NCBI GenBank assembly: GCA_963717195.1
Contig: CAVQVR010000001.1
Location: forward strand, 1-64,000
Direction of reading: 5' to 3'
Source: JACDAE01 sp963717195
GTDB lineage: Bacteria > Chloroflexota > Ktedonobacteria > Ktedonobacterales > Ktedonobacteraceae
Length of the DNA: 64,000 nucleotides
Shown one piece after another: positions 1 to 8,521 of the stretch. Numbering within the stretch: the first letter of the stretch is position 1; each line of letters begins with the position of its first letter. A program made the translations under genes and the position numbers. The notes under the pieces were generated by a model, which had not been told where the DNA came from, did no database searches, and saw only the letters and a list, made by a program, of their open reading frames with translations.

Positions 1-150
1 TCGAAAGCTCGTTGCGCATCCCGTGGGTGTGGTGATGATGGCGAGACCGCGCTGAGTGACGGTCGAGAAAAACAGGGTGCCGAGTCGTGGGAAGCGCCGG
101 GCTTCCGCAATCATCATACGCACCTGCAAGGTGCTGTGGAAGCTCAGCAA
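1..150 (-). pseudogene. TetR-family regulator, C-terminal remnant
   Basis: An open minus-strand frame runs off the left edge and reads IAEARRFPRLGTLFF, which resembles the ligand-domain helix (RLVIAEARRFPEL) of TetR/AcrR regulators. The frame is closed upstream by the TGA at 151-153, which is also the stop of the response regulator next door, so no DNA-binding half is present on this side. It is probably a 5'-truncated TetR gene. The match rests on one helix only. Confidence 0.35.
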
Positions 151-860
151 TCAACCCATGCTTTCTTTACAGCAAGCCAAGTCTCTGGCTTTGAGGGCCG
201 CCTGCGTCCGGTCGCGCACCCCCAGCTTGCCCAGAATGTTGCTGAGGTGGTTCTTGACGGTGCCGCCGGCGATGTAGAGGGTCTCGCTGATCTCACGATT
301 GGACGCCCCACGCGCCAGCAAGGCCAGGATCTCCCGTTCGCGCTCGGTCAACGGCGAAAGCTCGCTCCCGCCGACAACGCAGGGGGAGCAGGAGCGGTCA
401 CGGCGGGCTCAGTGGGGGCAGAGGAGAGGGAGGCAAGGACTTTGTGTGCGACATCGGGATGCAGGAGGACCTGCCCCTGTGCGACCACGCGAATGGTCAT
501 GGCGAGCTGCTCAGCGGTGATGTCTTTGAGCACATAGCCCAGAGCTCCCGCTTGCAGACCAGCCTGGATCAGCTCGCGATCGTCGAAGGTCGTCAGGATG
601 ACCACGCGGATCTCGGGCCAGCGCTCGATAATGGCACGCGTCGCGGCAATGCCATCCAGACGCGGCATGCGCACATCCATGAGCACCACGTCGGGTGCCG
701 TTCGCATGGCAGAGAGGCGTTCAACCTTGGCCAGCGCTTCCTCGCCATCCCCGGCCATGCCGACCACCTCCAGGTCCGGCTCCAACTCAATCAGCTTGCG
801 AAAGCCCTCACACAGCAGGCGCTGGTCATCTACAATCAGCACACGAAGACGCTCTACCAT
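151..860 (-). pseudogene. NarL/LuxR-type response regulator, frameshifted between receiver and HTH domains
   Basis: Partner of the adjacent histidine kinase. The first part (860 down to 348) is a CheY-like receiver with LIVDDQ, phospho-acceptor VLMDVRMPRLDG, switch TTFDD and KD in GYVLKD. It ends in an Ala/Pro linker and a stop. The second part (351 down to 151) is a LuxR HTH (TEREREILALLARG, NREISETLYIAGGTVKNHL). In the HTH frame the sequence before its ATG reads ELSPLTERERE, the usual start of this domain, so the two halves were one protein and a single base was lost or gained in the linker, near the five-G run at about 382-386. If the bases are right, the cell makes a receiver-only protein and possibly a separate HTH from an ATGA overlap. 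The start overlaps the end of the kinase gene by 7 nt. Confidence 0.8.
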
Positions 861-2140
861 CGCTCGACCTTCTCCCTGGTGTAGCGTGCTCCGGTGGCAC
901 TGCCCTCGGCTTGTCCCCGAAGCGGGAGCGGGAGCACCACGTCAACGCGCCAGCCGTGTCCGGGCTCAGGGCCAGCCGAAAGCCGCCCATCCAGCAGCGC
1001 GACGCGCTCGCGCATGCCCCGCAGGCCGAAGCCAGGCGCTCGTTGCTCGTGCGAAGGCTCGCACCCCTGGCCATTGTCCAGCACCATCAGTTCTACCTGC
1101 TCATCGTTCGTAGAGAGGCGCAGCAGCACCTTGCTGGCGCGCGCATGCTTGCGAATATTGGTCAGCGCCTCCTGCGCGCAGCGGTAGAGCGTCAGGCGCA
1201 CTTCTGGGTCCAGAGGGTGTGCCGCCTCTTCCAGATCGAGCGTGATCCAGGTCTCTGGGCAGGTGATTTCACATGCCACCACCAGCTTCCGCATCTGCTC
1301 CTGCAACGAATCTCCCGAGGCTTCGTCGGGTCGGAGCGCCTCGACCGAGTGACGGACGTCCGTCAGGCAGGCTTTGGTCACCTGTCGTGCCTGCAGCAGT
1401 TCCTCGCGCAGACGGGGATCGCCGCGCGCTTCGAGCTGTGTGGCCGTTTCTAGCTGGACCGCGAGGAGCGTCAGGGCGTGACCAAGTGTGTCGTGGATCT
1501 CACGGGCGATCCGGTTGCGCTCGCGGATGGCTGAGAGTTCCTCCGCCTGGGTGCTATACTCCTGCAGGCGCGTATGGGCCGCTGCGAGCTTGGCGTTGGA
1601 GCCGGAGAGCGCCGTGTGGGCCACCGCAAGTTCATAGATGAGCAACGCGTATCCATAGATGGAGAGAAATGCGAGTGGGAGGGACACCTGGCTGCTGACA
1701 TCCCAGTCCGGGACGATGCGGCGGATCGCAATGTAGGAACTCAGGCAGAGAGCACCTGCCCCGAGCAGACTGAGGGGCCGTGGTTTGATCGTCACCATCA
1801 AGCCCGCCGTGATGACCGGCAGCAGGGGAAGCCAATCGGTGTTCGTGGCAGGCTCGGGGATGAATTGGGAGGCACAGGCCAGGCAAAACAGGGCCAGCAC
1901 CCAGAAGGGATGTGGGCGTCCCTCGAACCGCCGTTGTCCGAGATGATAGATCACGAGCCAGGCCCCATAGGTCCCCGTGAGCAGAAGCAAGCTGAGCAGG
2001 GTGCGAGGCTGCGTCGTCAAGACCCCGGAGAGATAGCCCACGCAGGCGAAACCAGTGATGACCCAGGGGATCCACCGCAGATACCAGCCGAGCAATGGGA
2101 CGGATGGCGTTTGGACGATGTGCCTTTGCTTGAATTTCAT
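854..2140 (-). CDS. Membrane sensor histidine kinase (HisKA_3/NarX-like)
   Basis: The predicted 428-aa kinase has about five or six hydrophobic segments in residues 15-175 with almost no extracytoplasmic domain, then a short coiled linker, a HisKA_3 dimerisation domain with the H-box REIHDTLGH (His216), and a C-terminal HATPase with NIRKHA (N box), DNGQG and GFGLRGMRERV. This architecture is that of DesK/LiaS-type sensors, which read membrane state; the signal here is unknown. The start at 2140 is chosen because AGGGG lies at a good distance upstream; an in-frame start at 2227 has no comparable site and would add a basic, unconserved leader. The gene overlaps the response-regulator start by 7 nt, so the two are translationally coupled. 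Confidence 0.88.
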   Translation of the reverse strand: MKFKQRHIVQTPSVPLLGWYLRWIPWVITGFACVGYLSGVLTTQPRTLLSLLLLTGTYGAWLVIYHLGQRRFEGRPHPFWVLALFCLACASQFIPEPATNTDWLPLLPVITAGLMVTIKPRPLSLLGAGALCLSSYIAIRRIVPDWDVSSQVSLPLAFLSIYGYALLIYELAVAHTALSGSNAKLAAAHTRLQEYSTQAEELSAIRERNRIAREIHDTLGHALTLLAVQLETATQLEARGDPRLREELLQARQVTKACLTDVRHSVEALRPDEASGDSLQEQMRKLVVACEITCPETWITLDLEEAAHPLDPEVRLTLYRCAQEALTNIRKHARASKVLLRLSTNDEQVELMVLDNGQGCEPSHEQRAPGFGLRGMRERVALLDGRLSAGPEPGHGWRVDVVLPLPLRGQAEGSATGARYTREKVERW

Positions 2141-2418
2141 GAGTATGCCCCTAACGGTGAGAGATGCTCGTGTTTTCCGTAGTATACCCCGTGGTCTTCC
2201 CGCTCGCCAGTGTCTGCAGTCATACATGTACTCGCCTGACCTATGACCAGCATCATAGTGAGAAGCCGCCAGAAATAGGCCCTGATTCGTGACCGATGGG
2301 ATAGGCGTTGTCCTGCTCTGGTTGGCTATACTAGTACAAGGAAGATGGCTCTCTCACCAGTGCCTGCATCCGGCAAAACGGAGGTGCTTGCTGTTTTTTC
2401 GCGAAAGGATCTGTTCTT

Positions 2419-4008
2419 ATGGGACTCATGCTGACAGGTATTTCTCAATCGTCAAAAGGGATTACCATGCCCGGCGCTTCATCCCTGCGGGCTGGCATCA
2501 CCACCCTGTATCGCCGTGCCGACCTTGCTCCCTCCGTGCTGATCGTAGCCGGCATCTCGTTCCTGGCCCATGTCCTGGTCGGCGACAATTACGGCTATTT
2601 CCGCGATGAACTCTATGTGCTGGCCATGAGCCAGCATCCCGCCTTTGGCTATGTGGATGTCCCGCCGCTGGTTCCCTGGATCACGCTGCTTGTCCGCTTG
2701 CTCACTGGCAATGCCTTATGGGCCATCCATGTAATCTCGGCCCTGGTTTGTGCCGGGACGATCATCCTGACAGGACTGATGGCCCGGCTCCTGGGCGGCA
2801 CGGGGTGGGCCCAGGGACTCGCTGCCCTGGCATCGGCGACGGCCCTCATCTTGATGGCAGACGGTTCACTCTACACTTATGATGTCTTCGATACATTCTG
2901 GTGGACGCTGGCTGCCACTATCCTCATCGTCCTGCTGCGCGATGAACGCCCCCGGCGCTGGCTGCTGTTTGGCCTGGTGGCTGGCCTGGGATTATTGACG
3001 AAGGAGACCATCCTCTTCTGGGGGTTCGCCCTGATCGTCGGCTTGCTGCTGACCCGCCAACGCCGCCTGCTGTTCACCCACTGGACGCTGTTTGGGGGCC
3101 TGATCGCCTTCGTCCTCGCCTTGCCATTCCTGCTCTGGAATGCCACGAATGGCTGGGCGTCGGTGCAGTATTGGGCGGGCTATTCCCACAATCAACTTGC
3201 TGGGGGGACGCCGCTTGCTTTCCTGCTCAACCAGATCCTGGGCATGAATCCCCTCTCGGTGCTCTTGTGGGGGGCAGGATTGTGGTACTTCTTTTCCGCA
3301 CGCGGGGCGCGCTATCGGGTCTTCGGGTGGGCGTATCTCATCCTCTTCGTGCTCTTTATCGCGCTTCAGGGGAAAACCTATTTTCTGGCCCCGGCCTACC
3401 CGCCGTTGTTTGCTGGTGGAGCGGTGCTGGTCGGTACATGGCGGGTACGCTTTCGCAAATGGATCGCAGCCTATGCCGTGGTGCTGGTCCTCATTGGCGT
3501 GCTGCTGGCCCCCGTGGCGATGCCGGTGTTGCCCCCGGCCGTGTATGCACAGGTGTATGGCCAGAGTAGCAGCACAGGGGCAGGCGATAGCTATGGCTTG
3601 CCGCAAAACCTGGCGGATCGCTTTGGCTGGGAGCAGCAGGTCGCCTTGATTGCTCGGGTGTATCACAGCCTGCCACCGGATGAGCAGCGGGTGGCCTGCA
3701 TCGCTACCTCCAATTACGGCGAGGCTGGTGCGCTCGTGCAATTCGGTGGGCGCTATCATCTGCCCCCGCCGATCAGCGGACACAACGCCTTCTATATCTG
3801 GGGGCCGCACGGGTGCAGCGGCCAGGTCCTCATCACGATCAATATTGCTCCCCAGGACGCTGCACGGTGGTTCCGCCTGGTGACGCTGGCCGCCAGGACG
3901 TCCTGCGCGGCGTGTGTGGACTACGAGAATCAGGTGCCAATCCTGATCTTGCGGCAGCCGAAGGCACCATTCGCGGTGCTCTGGGCACAGAGTAAGCATT
4001 ACGATTGA
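2419..4008 (+). CDS. GT39/ArnT-like membrane glycosyltransferase
   Basis: 529 aa with roughly ten or more hydrophobic segments. The N-terminal region has the family arrangement of a first loop acid pair (YFRDELYVLAMSQHPAFGY) followed by DVPPLVPW, typical of dolichyl/polyprenyl-phosphate-sugar dependent transferases of the PMT_2 superfamily. It should move a sugar from a lipid carrier to a protein or envelope glycan outside the membrane; the acceptor cannot be told. A second start at 2467 (MPGASSL) has AAAGGG six bases upstream and is as plausible as the one given, which has AAAGGA at nine bases. It is preceded by a 278-bp gap that separates it from the divergent kinase gene. Confidence 0.82.
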   Translation: MGLMLTGISQSSKGITMPGASSLRAGITTLYRRADLAPSVLIVAGISFLAHVLVGDNYGYFRDELYVLAMSQHPAFGYVDVPPLVPWITLLVRLLTGNALWAIHVISALVCAGTIILTGLMARLLGGTGWAQGLAALASATALILMADGSLYTYDVFDTFWWTLAATILIVLLRDERPRRWLLFGLVAGLGLLTKETILFWGFALIVGLLLTRQRRLLFTHWTLFGGLIAFVLALPFLLWNATNGWASVQYWAGYSHNQLAGGTPLAFLLNQILGMNPLSVLLWGAGLWYFFSARGARYRVFGWAYLILFVLFIALQGKTYFLAPAYPPLFAGGAVLVGTWRVRFRKWIAAYAVVLVLIGVLLAPVAMPVLPPAVYAQVYGQSSSTGAGDSYGLPQNLADRFGWEQQVALIARVYHSLPPDEQRVACIATSNYGEAGALVQFGGRYHLPPPISGHNAFYIWGPHGCSGQVLITINIAPQDAARWFRLVTLAARTSCAACVDYENQVPILILRQPKAPFAVLWAQSKHYD

Positions 4009-4102
4009 GGCCAGGCAGGTATGGAGTCACGACATGTTTCCCCGCGTGCATCCACGCTTCGGCGATAGACGCGCTCATAGACAGAGCTAAGGAGATTGAA
4101 TC

Positions 4103-4531
4103 ATGAAAAGCCGAACAGACTTTGAGCCAATGAGAGAAAGAGAGCCTTTGCGCGTGATGCTAACGCAAGAATTCCCAACGCCCACGCCAAAGCTTCGCGA
4201 AACAAGCAATATAAATGGATATGTCGCCTCCACACGAAAAACGCGGAAAAGAACGATCTGGCAATGCACGCGGTTCGGGCTGGTTGGTTGCATGAACACC
4301 ACCATCGGCCTGCTGGTGCTCAACGGCGAACTGCTCTATAGGCTCAACAGCACTGGCTGCACGCACAGGGAAGTTGGGGTTCACCATCTGCCTCGCCGGG
4401 GCGGCCGAGCTACAGGAGTCAATCTGCGTGTGATCGGGCACGCCTTCTGGGAGCTTTTTGTGTATACGCGCAAACGGCGGTACGAGGGATTGTCTAACGT
4501 GTCAGTAAGCTCATTCGACCGAATTTTGTAA
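4103..4531 (+). pseudogene. Degraded GtrA-like membrane protein gene
   Basis: The 142-aa frame has a good ribosome site (AAGGAG, eight bases before ATG). Residues about 55-75 read TRFGLVGCMNTTIGLLVLN, which resembles the first membrane helix of GtrA flippases, often found beside GT39-like genes such as the one upstream. After that the helices expected in GtrA are missing and the frame becomes arginine- and histidine-rich, as an out-of-frame reading would. I infer a GtrA gene that has lost its reading frame. A short expressed protein of another kind cannot be excluded. Confidence 0.35.
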
Positions 4532-4698
4532 TGGACGCTTTATTGTTCTGTTAAGAGCAAGAGCGATGTGTTCTGCTCTCTTCAGAGCAGATAGTTCTAC
4601 GAGACTTCGGAGTGACGTGTGGCAACAAACCGGCATCAAGCTCTGGTGCTTGAGCAAGGCACAGGCGCAACACCGCACTACGGAGAGCAAGGAGTTGT

Positions 4699-5640
4699 AT
4701 GGGAATGCCCGAACCGAGTATTCACATCGAACACCTTTCCCGCTTCTTTGGCACCGTCAAAGCCGTTGATGATCTCTCGCTGGAGGTACCAGCAGGCATC
4801 GTCTTTGGGTTTCTGGGGCCAAATGGGGCAGGCAAAACCACGACGATCCATCTCTTGCTTGGCTTGCTGGAACCAACGGCAGGTCAGGCCTCCGTCCTGG
4901 GCTTCGATACCCGCACCCAGGCCAAGGCCATTCGCACCCGCACTGGAGCGCTGCTGGAATTTGCGGGACTCTACGAGCGCATGAGTGCCCAGGACAATCT
5001 CGACCTGTATGGGCGCATCTACCGCATGCCTGCGCCCGCTAGATCGGCCCGCATCAAAGAACTGCTCAGCCACCTGGACCTCTGGGACCGCCGTCGTGAT
5101 CTGGTGGGCACGTGGAGCCGGGGCATGAAACAGAAACTCGCGGTTGCCCGCGCGCTCTTTCACCACCCGCCACTCGTCTTCCTGGATGAACCGACCGCCG
5201 GGTTTGATCCGATAGCGGCGGCAGCTTTGCGCGAGGACCTGGCCAGCCTCGTCTCACGCGAAGGGGTGACGGTCTTCCTCAACACCCACAATCTGACCGA
5301 AGCCGAAAAGCTCTGTGCCCAGGTCGGCGTGATTCGCCAGGGCAAACTCGTCATGGTCGGCACCCCCGACGAACTGCGTGCCAGGACCGGAGGCCCGATG
5401 GCTGAGATCGTGGGAGATGGCTTCACCGAGCCGATGCTGGCCACGCTGCGAGAGCGACCAGAGGTCGCCCATGCCGAATTGCACAACAGCCATCTCCTCC
5501 TGGAACTGCGCGGCGTGAGCAAGATGGGTCCGCTCGTGAGCCTGCTGGTGCATGCGGGCGCAGAAATTGAGGAAGTGCGCAGAGGCAAGGCCAGCCTGGA
5601 AGAAGTTTTTCTGACACTGATGGAGGAAGAAAGCAAATGA
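4699..5640 (+). CDS. ABC transporter ATP-binding protein (DrrA/NatA-like)
   Basis: 313 aa. Walker A is GPNGAGKTTT (residues 40-49), the signature is the variant WSRGMKQKL, and Walker B is LVFLDEPTAGFDP followed by the switch His in LNTHN. The C-terminal 90 residues form the regulatory extension usual in ABC-2 exporters. AAGGAG precedes the ATG. The stop codon overlaps the start of the permease gene (ATGA at 5637-5640), so the two are one translational unit. The substrate is not evident; relatives export drugs, lipids or sodium. Confidence 0.92.
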   Translation: MGMPEPSIHIEHLSRFFGTVKAVDDLSLEVPAGIVFGFLGPNGAGKTTTIHLLLGLLEPTAGQASVLGFDTRTQAKAIRTRTGALLEFAGLYERMSAQDNLDLYGRIYRMPAPARSARIKELLSHLDLWDRRRDLVGTWSRGMKQKLAVARALFHHPPLVFLDEPTAGFDPIAAAALREDLASLVSREGVTVFLNTHNLTEAEKLCAQVGVIRQGKLVMVGTPDELRARTGGPMAEIVGDGFTEPMLATLRERPEVAHAELHNSHLLLELRGVSKMGPLVSLLVHAGAEIEEVRRGKASLEEVFLTLMEEESK

Positions 5641-6353
5641 GCGACCTCTTGACCATGATGTGGAAAGAATCGAAAGACCTCCTGTTCCAGGGCGGGTGGA
5701 AGGCCTCGATACGCCCCTTGCTCTTGATCGGTATTCTGGGTATTTACCTCCCTTTGCAGTTCGGGCTTCAGTGGCTCGCACTCTCGCCTATCGAGCTGTT
5801 TGTGATTTTCTGGATTCCCTTTTCTGTCATCATTAGCTTTATTGGCGATGCCATTGCTGGGGAGCGTGAGCGACATACACTAGAAACCTTGCTGGCCAGC
5901 CGCATCTCCGATCGAGCGATTCTGCTGGGGAAGGTTGTGGTGACAGTGGGATATGCCTGGGGAATGGCTCTCGGTGGCCTTCTGTTCGGCCTGATTTTGG
6001 TCAACCTGTTCAAGGGGAACGGTGGTGGGTGGATGTTCTATCAGCCTTTCGACCTGTTCCTTGAAGCTCTTGCTTTGAGTCTACTGACCTGTCTACTAGG
6101 AGCAAGTGCCGGAGTGCTGGTATCGCTGCGGGTATCTACCGTACGGCAAGCGCAACAAATCTTGGGTATCGGCACATTCGTGCTGGTGTTGGGAGGTGTT
6201 TCTGCCTTGCAAGCATTGCCTGCGAATTTTGTCGCGTCGTTAACCTATGCGCAGTTTTTGCTCCTTGTCATGGCGGCGATCGCTGTGCTGGATGCGATCT
6301 TGCTGGGAGTCTCGCTGGCGAGTTTCCGACGCTCACGCTTGATTGTGAGCTAA
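5637..6353 (+). CDS. ABC-2 type transporter permease
   Basis: 238 aa with about six hydrophobic segments. After the first segments comes GDAIAGERERHTLETLLASRISDRAIL, truncated here in quotation terms to its core GERERHTLETLL, the conserved cytoplasmic loop of ABC-2 permeases that contacts the ATPase. It is translationally coupled to the ATPase gene upstream by a 4-nt overlap. The protein is the membrane half of the exporter; substrate unknown. Confidence 0.85.
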   Translation: MSDLLTMMWKESKDLLFQGGWKASIRPLLLIGILGIYLPLQFGLQWLALSPIELFVIFWIPFSVIISFIGDAIAGERERHTLETLLASRISDRAILLGKVVVTVGYAWGMALGGLLFGLILVNLFKGNGGGWMFYQPFDLFLEALALSLLTCLLGASAGVLVSLRVSTVRQAQQILGIGTFVLVLGGVSALQALPANFVASLTYAQFLLLVMAAIAVLDAILLGVSLASFRRSRLIVS

Positions 6354-6689
6354 GGTCTAGGTGAAGCAGGTGTGGCGAGTCCAGATGCACGATGGGAACT
6401 GAGGAGCGCCTTTCCATATAGGACTCGTGACGGAAACGGCGGTGCGTGGGTATATGGACGAGCTTCAGAGATCTGGCCATGCGCCTCGAACCCGCAGTAA
6501 GGGGCTTTCTGGGTTGCGTCGGTTTTGCCAATGGACACGCTATCGTACAAGTTAGCGCAAATATGCGTCCGGCGTGGATAGTGGTGAGAAATAGTCATAA
6601 CCATTGCAGGCATGAGGACTGCCAATGAGCCTTTTGCACGGACATCCGACAAATCCATTGCGTCTTATTGTGGGATGGTCTTGCAGCCT
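6354..6689 (+). other. Intergenic gap, no feature recognised
   Basis: 336 bp between the convergent ends of the ABC permease and the Ntn-hydrolase fusion. I see short antisense-like open frames but no recognisable domain, strong hairpin or promoter. Confidence 0.5.
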
Positions 6690-6950
6690 TCATCTCCTCC
6701 ATCCCTCTTTCTCTGCAACTGGCCTCCCATTCACCCCTTTTTCAGGCTCTATACGAGAAACCCCAAGCAAGGGTAGACCGAGATCACGTATTTTGATCAG
6801 TACTCCATGCAGAGCGGTTTGATCAACTATTGGGCCAGTGAGCGTGGTTTCGCCATTGTCCACCAGAGTGATGGTCAACCCATCAAACCAATCCGACCAA
6901 TCACCATCAAGATGTCCTTTGATGGTAATGCGATAGGTTTCGCTGGTCAT
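6690..6950 (-). CDS. Small alpha/beta protein, probable independent start inside the fusion
   Basis: 86 aa starting at an internal Met with a near-perfect Shine-Dalgarno (GAGGAGG, five bases before ATG). The pattern HLDGDWSDWFDGLTI then DQTALHGVLIKIRDLGL is a compact domain found widely as a stand-alone small protein of unknown function. It is probably still translated on its own even though the upstream hydrolase frame reads into it. Confidence 0.5.
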   Translation of the reverse strand: MTSETYRITIKGHLDGDWSDWFDGLTITLVDNGETTLTGPIVDQTALHGVLIKIRDLGLPLLGVSRIEPEKGVNGRPVAEKEGWRR

Positions 6951-7592
6951 CTCATCCTCCTCATTGTGAGAAGAGGTATTGCTCGGATCACCATCAGCCA
7001 TCAAGGAGACTGTGAGTCCTTCGGAGTTAATCCCATCGAAACATGCGCCGAGGAGATCTGTACAAGCGAGGTACAGTGAAGGATAGCCGATGTCAGGGTA
7101 GACCTCCATGACGTAGGGTTCACTGTAGGCTGGCTTGAGTTGAATGCCGGGAGGGATTGGAACCCCAAGCATTTCGAGTATGCTCCCCCTCTGAGCATCG
7201 CAATTACGGCTTAGGCTTCCGTGTGCATTAGTAGTGGTCTGAGGTGGATAGAATACCACTGAGCAGCCAACTGTCTGCGGTGACAAAAGATTCGGATACA
7301 TGAGGCTTGCCATATCTATCGTGTTGTCATCGAGGTTGAGACCAAAGGCATCGGCTACTCCTCGTGCCCGTTCCAACAAGATTGGGTAATGCTGCTGGAA
7401 GTACAAGCACCGAGCATGAATGATGCGAGGATCGAATGCTAGTCTTGTGCGCACGTTATAGCGCTCCGTCACTACTTCGGCGAGTTGCTTGCCAATCTCA
7501 TAATTACTTCCCCGTAAGATGAGGTGCCGCACTGTGGGAAAGTCCTGCGGGCCACCACCAATGACCAGTGTTTCTTGAAAGTGTGTGCTCAT
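6690..7592 (-). CDS. C45-like Ntn-hydrolase N-terminal part fused to a small C-terminal domain
   Basis: A 300-aa frame made of two unrelated pieces. Residues 1 to about 205 resemble the peptidase C45/acyl-CoA:6-aminopenicillanic-acid acyltransferase-like family: RGSNYEIGKQLAE near the N-terminus, the nucleophile in VGCSVVF (Cys110), SLSRNCD, and the GINSEGLTVSL strand. In that family the fold continues for another 100-150 residues, which are absent. From Met215 the sequence (YRITIKGHLDGDWSDWFDGL, later DQTALHGVLIKIRDLGLPLL) matches a type of small stand-alone protein I have seen in Actinobacteria and Chloroflexota, and this Met has its own GAGGAGG ribosome site (6955-6961). A deletion has therefore probably joined a truncated hydrolase to an intact small gene. 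The start at 7592 has GGAGGA nine bases upstream; the longer frame to 7715 overlaps the next gene. Confidence 0.6.
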   Translation of the reverse strand: MSTHFQETLVIGGGPQDFPTVRHLILRGSNYEIGKQLAEVVTERYNVRTRLAFDPRIIHARCLYFQQHYPILLERARGVADAFGLNLDDNTIDMASLMYPNLLSPQTVGCSVVFYPPQTTTNAHGSLSRNCDAQRGSILEMLGVPIPPGIQLKPAYSEPYVMEVYPDIGYPSLYLACTDLLGACFDGINSEGLTVSLMADGDPSNTSSHNEEDEMTSETYRITIKGHLDGDWSDWFDGLTITLVDNGETTLTGPIVDQTALHGVLIKIRDLGLPLLGVSRIEPEKGVNGRPVAEKEGWRR

Positions 7593-7665
7593 GATATGTT
7601 TCCTCCCGCAATAGATAGGGGGAGTTCTCTCGTGCCACGACGGGTCGGAGAACACCCCTCCATAT

Positions 7666-8376
7666 TTATGCTTGTATGCCTGTCGTTTCCATAGAAGCTT
7701 CTTCTCTCTGGTCATTCTGCTTCGTGAAACGGCTCATCGTGCGGCGGGCATAGGCAATGCTAAAGCCGATAACCACAAACAGCACTGCGTAAAAGGCAAT
7801 GGGGCTGATGGCAAGGTATTGCTGGATTGGCAGATGATACACCATGAAGAGTCGCACAGAGAACTCGACAAGAAAGGCAACGCCCCAGACCACACTGGTG
7901 ATGCGGATGTATCTGCGGAACGCTGGGTATTGCCATCGTGCATTAAAGACCGACGCTTGTGCCGGATCGTTGCCAGTGGCAAAGTACCGAATGATGTAGA
8001 ACAAGACTGGCCTGGGAAAGAGCAGTGAGACCACACAGGCCACTGCCAGGGCAAGGGTGAAAAAGGATTCTCGAATGAGTAAGAGCTTTGTATCGCCTGT
8101 AACGATGCTAATGCCAGCACCGATGGCAAGAAATACCAGGACCATGACACCGAGCACGTCGAGTTGACGATGGCGGCTGATGCTCACGATCTCGCTGAGC
8201 AGGGCGGGTACAGATGAGACCAGAAGCGCGACGAGGTCAGAAGCAGATGTCTGACTCTTCAGGAACGTATAGATGAGATACACTAAAACGCCATCGATGA
8301 GGATGCTGGGTATGAGGCCGCGCATGATGGTACGAAAAGAAGGGGGCTGAACAAAAGGTGCTGGTGCCTGTGACAT
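7666..8376 (-). CDS. VC0807-like integral membrane protein
   Basis: 236 aa with about six hydrophobic helices and a conserved-looking helix 1 (IMRGLIPSILIDGVLVYLIY). The length, FFTLALAVACVVSLLF and the FNARW segment agree with the VC0807 family of uncharacterised membrane proteins. GAAAGGA precedes the ATG. It lies just upstream of the Ntn-hydrolase fusion on the same strand with a 73-bp gap, and is probably cotranscribed with it. No biochemical role is known to me. Confidence 0.6.
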   Translation of the reverse strand: MSQAPAPFVQPPSFRTIMRGLIPSILIDGVLVYLIYTFLKSQTSASDLVALLVSSVPALLSEIVSISRHRQLDVLGVMVLVFLAIGAGISIVTGDTKLLLIRESFFTLALAVACVVSLLFPRPVLFYIIRYFATGNDPAQASVFNARWQYPAFRRYIRITSVVWGVAFLVEFSVRLFMVYHLPIQQYLAISPIAFYAVLFVVIGFSIAYARRTMSRFTKQNDQREEASMETTGIQA

Positions 8377-8521
8377 GATTGTGTTCCTTTCTTGTCTTGT
8401 CCGTGAAGTGGACTTATCTGTGTTCTTTATGATATGTGAAGTGTAACAGGCAGGAGGGTGAGTTTACACCCATCAAAGGGTGGGTAAGGGGGTGGGAAAA
8501 AAAGTGTGATCTGGCAAGGCA

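Noticed and set aside
2992..3999. Long minus-strand open frame (335 codons) opposite the first GT39 gene
   Set aside because: It is antisense to a clear membrane protein, has no domain and is rich in Pro, His and Arg, as shadows of helices are.
5160..5876. Minus-strand frame of 238 codons across the ABC genes
   Set aside because: Ser/Arg-rich shadow of the ATPase; no ribosome site or domain.
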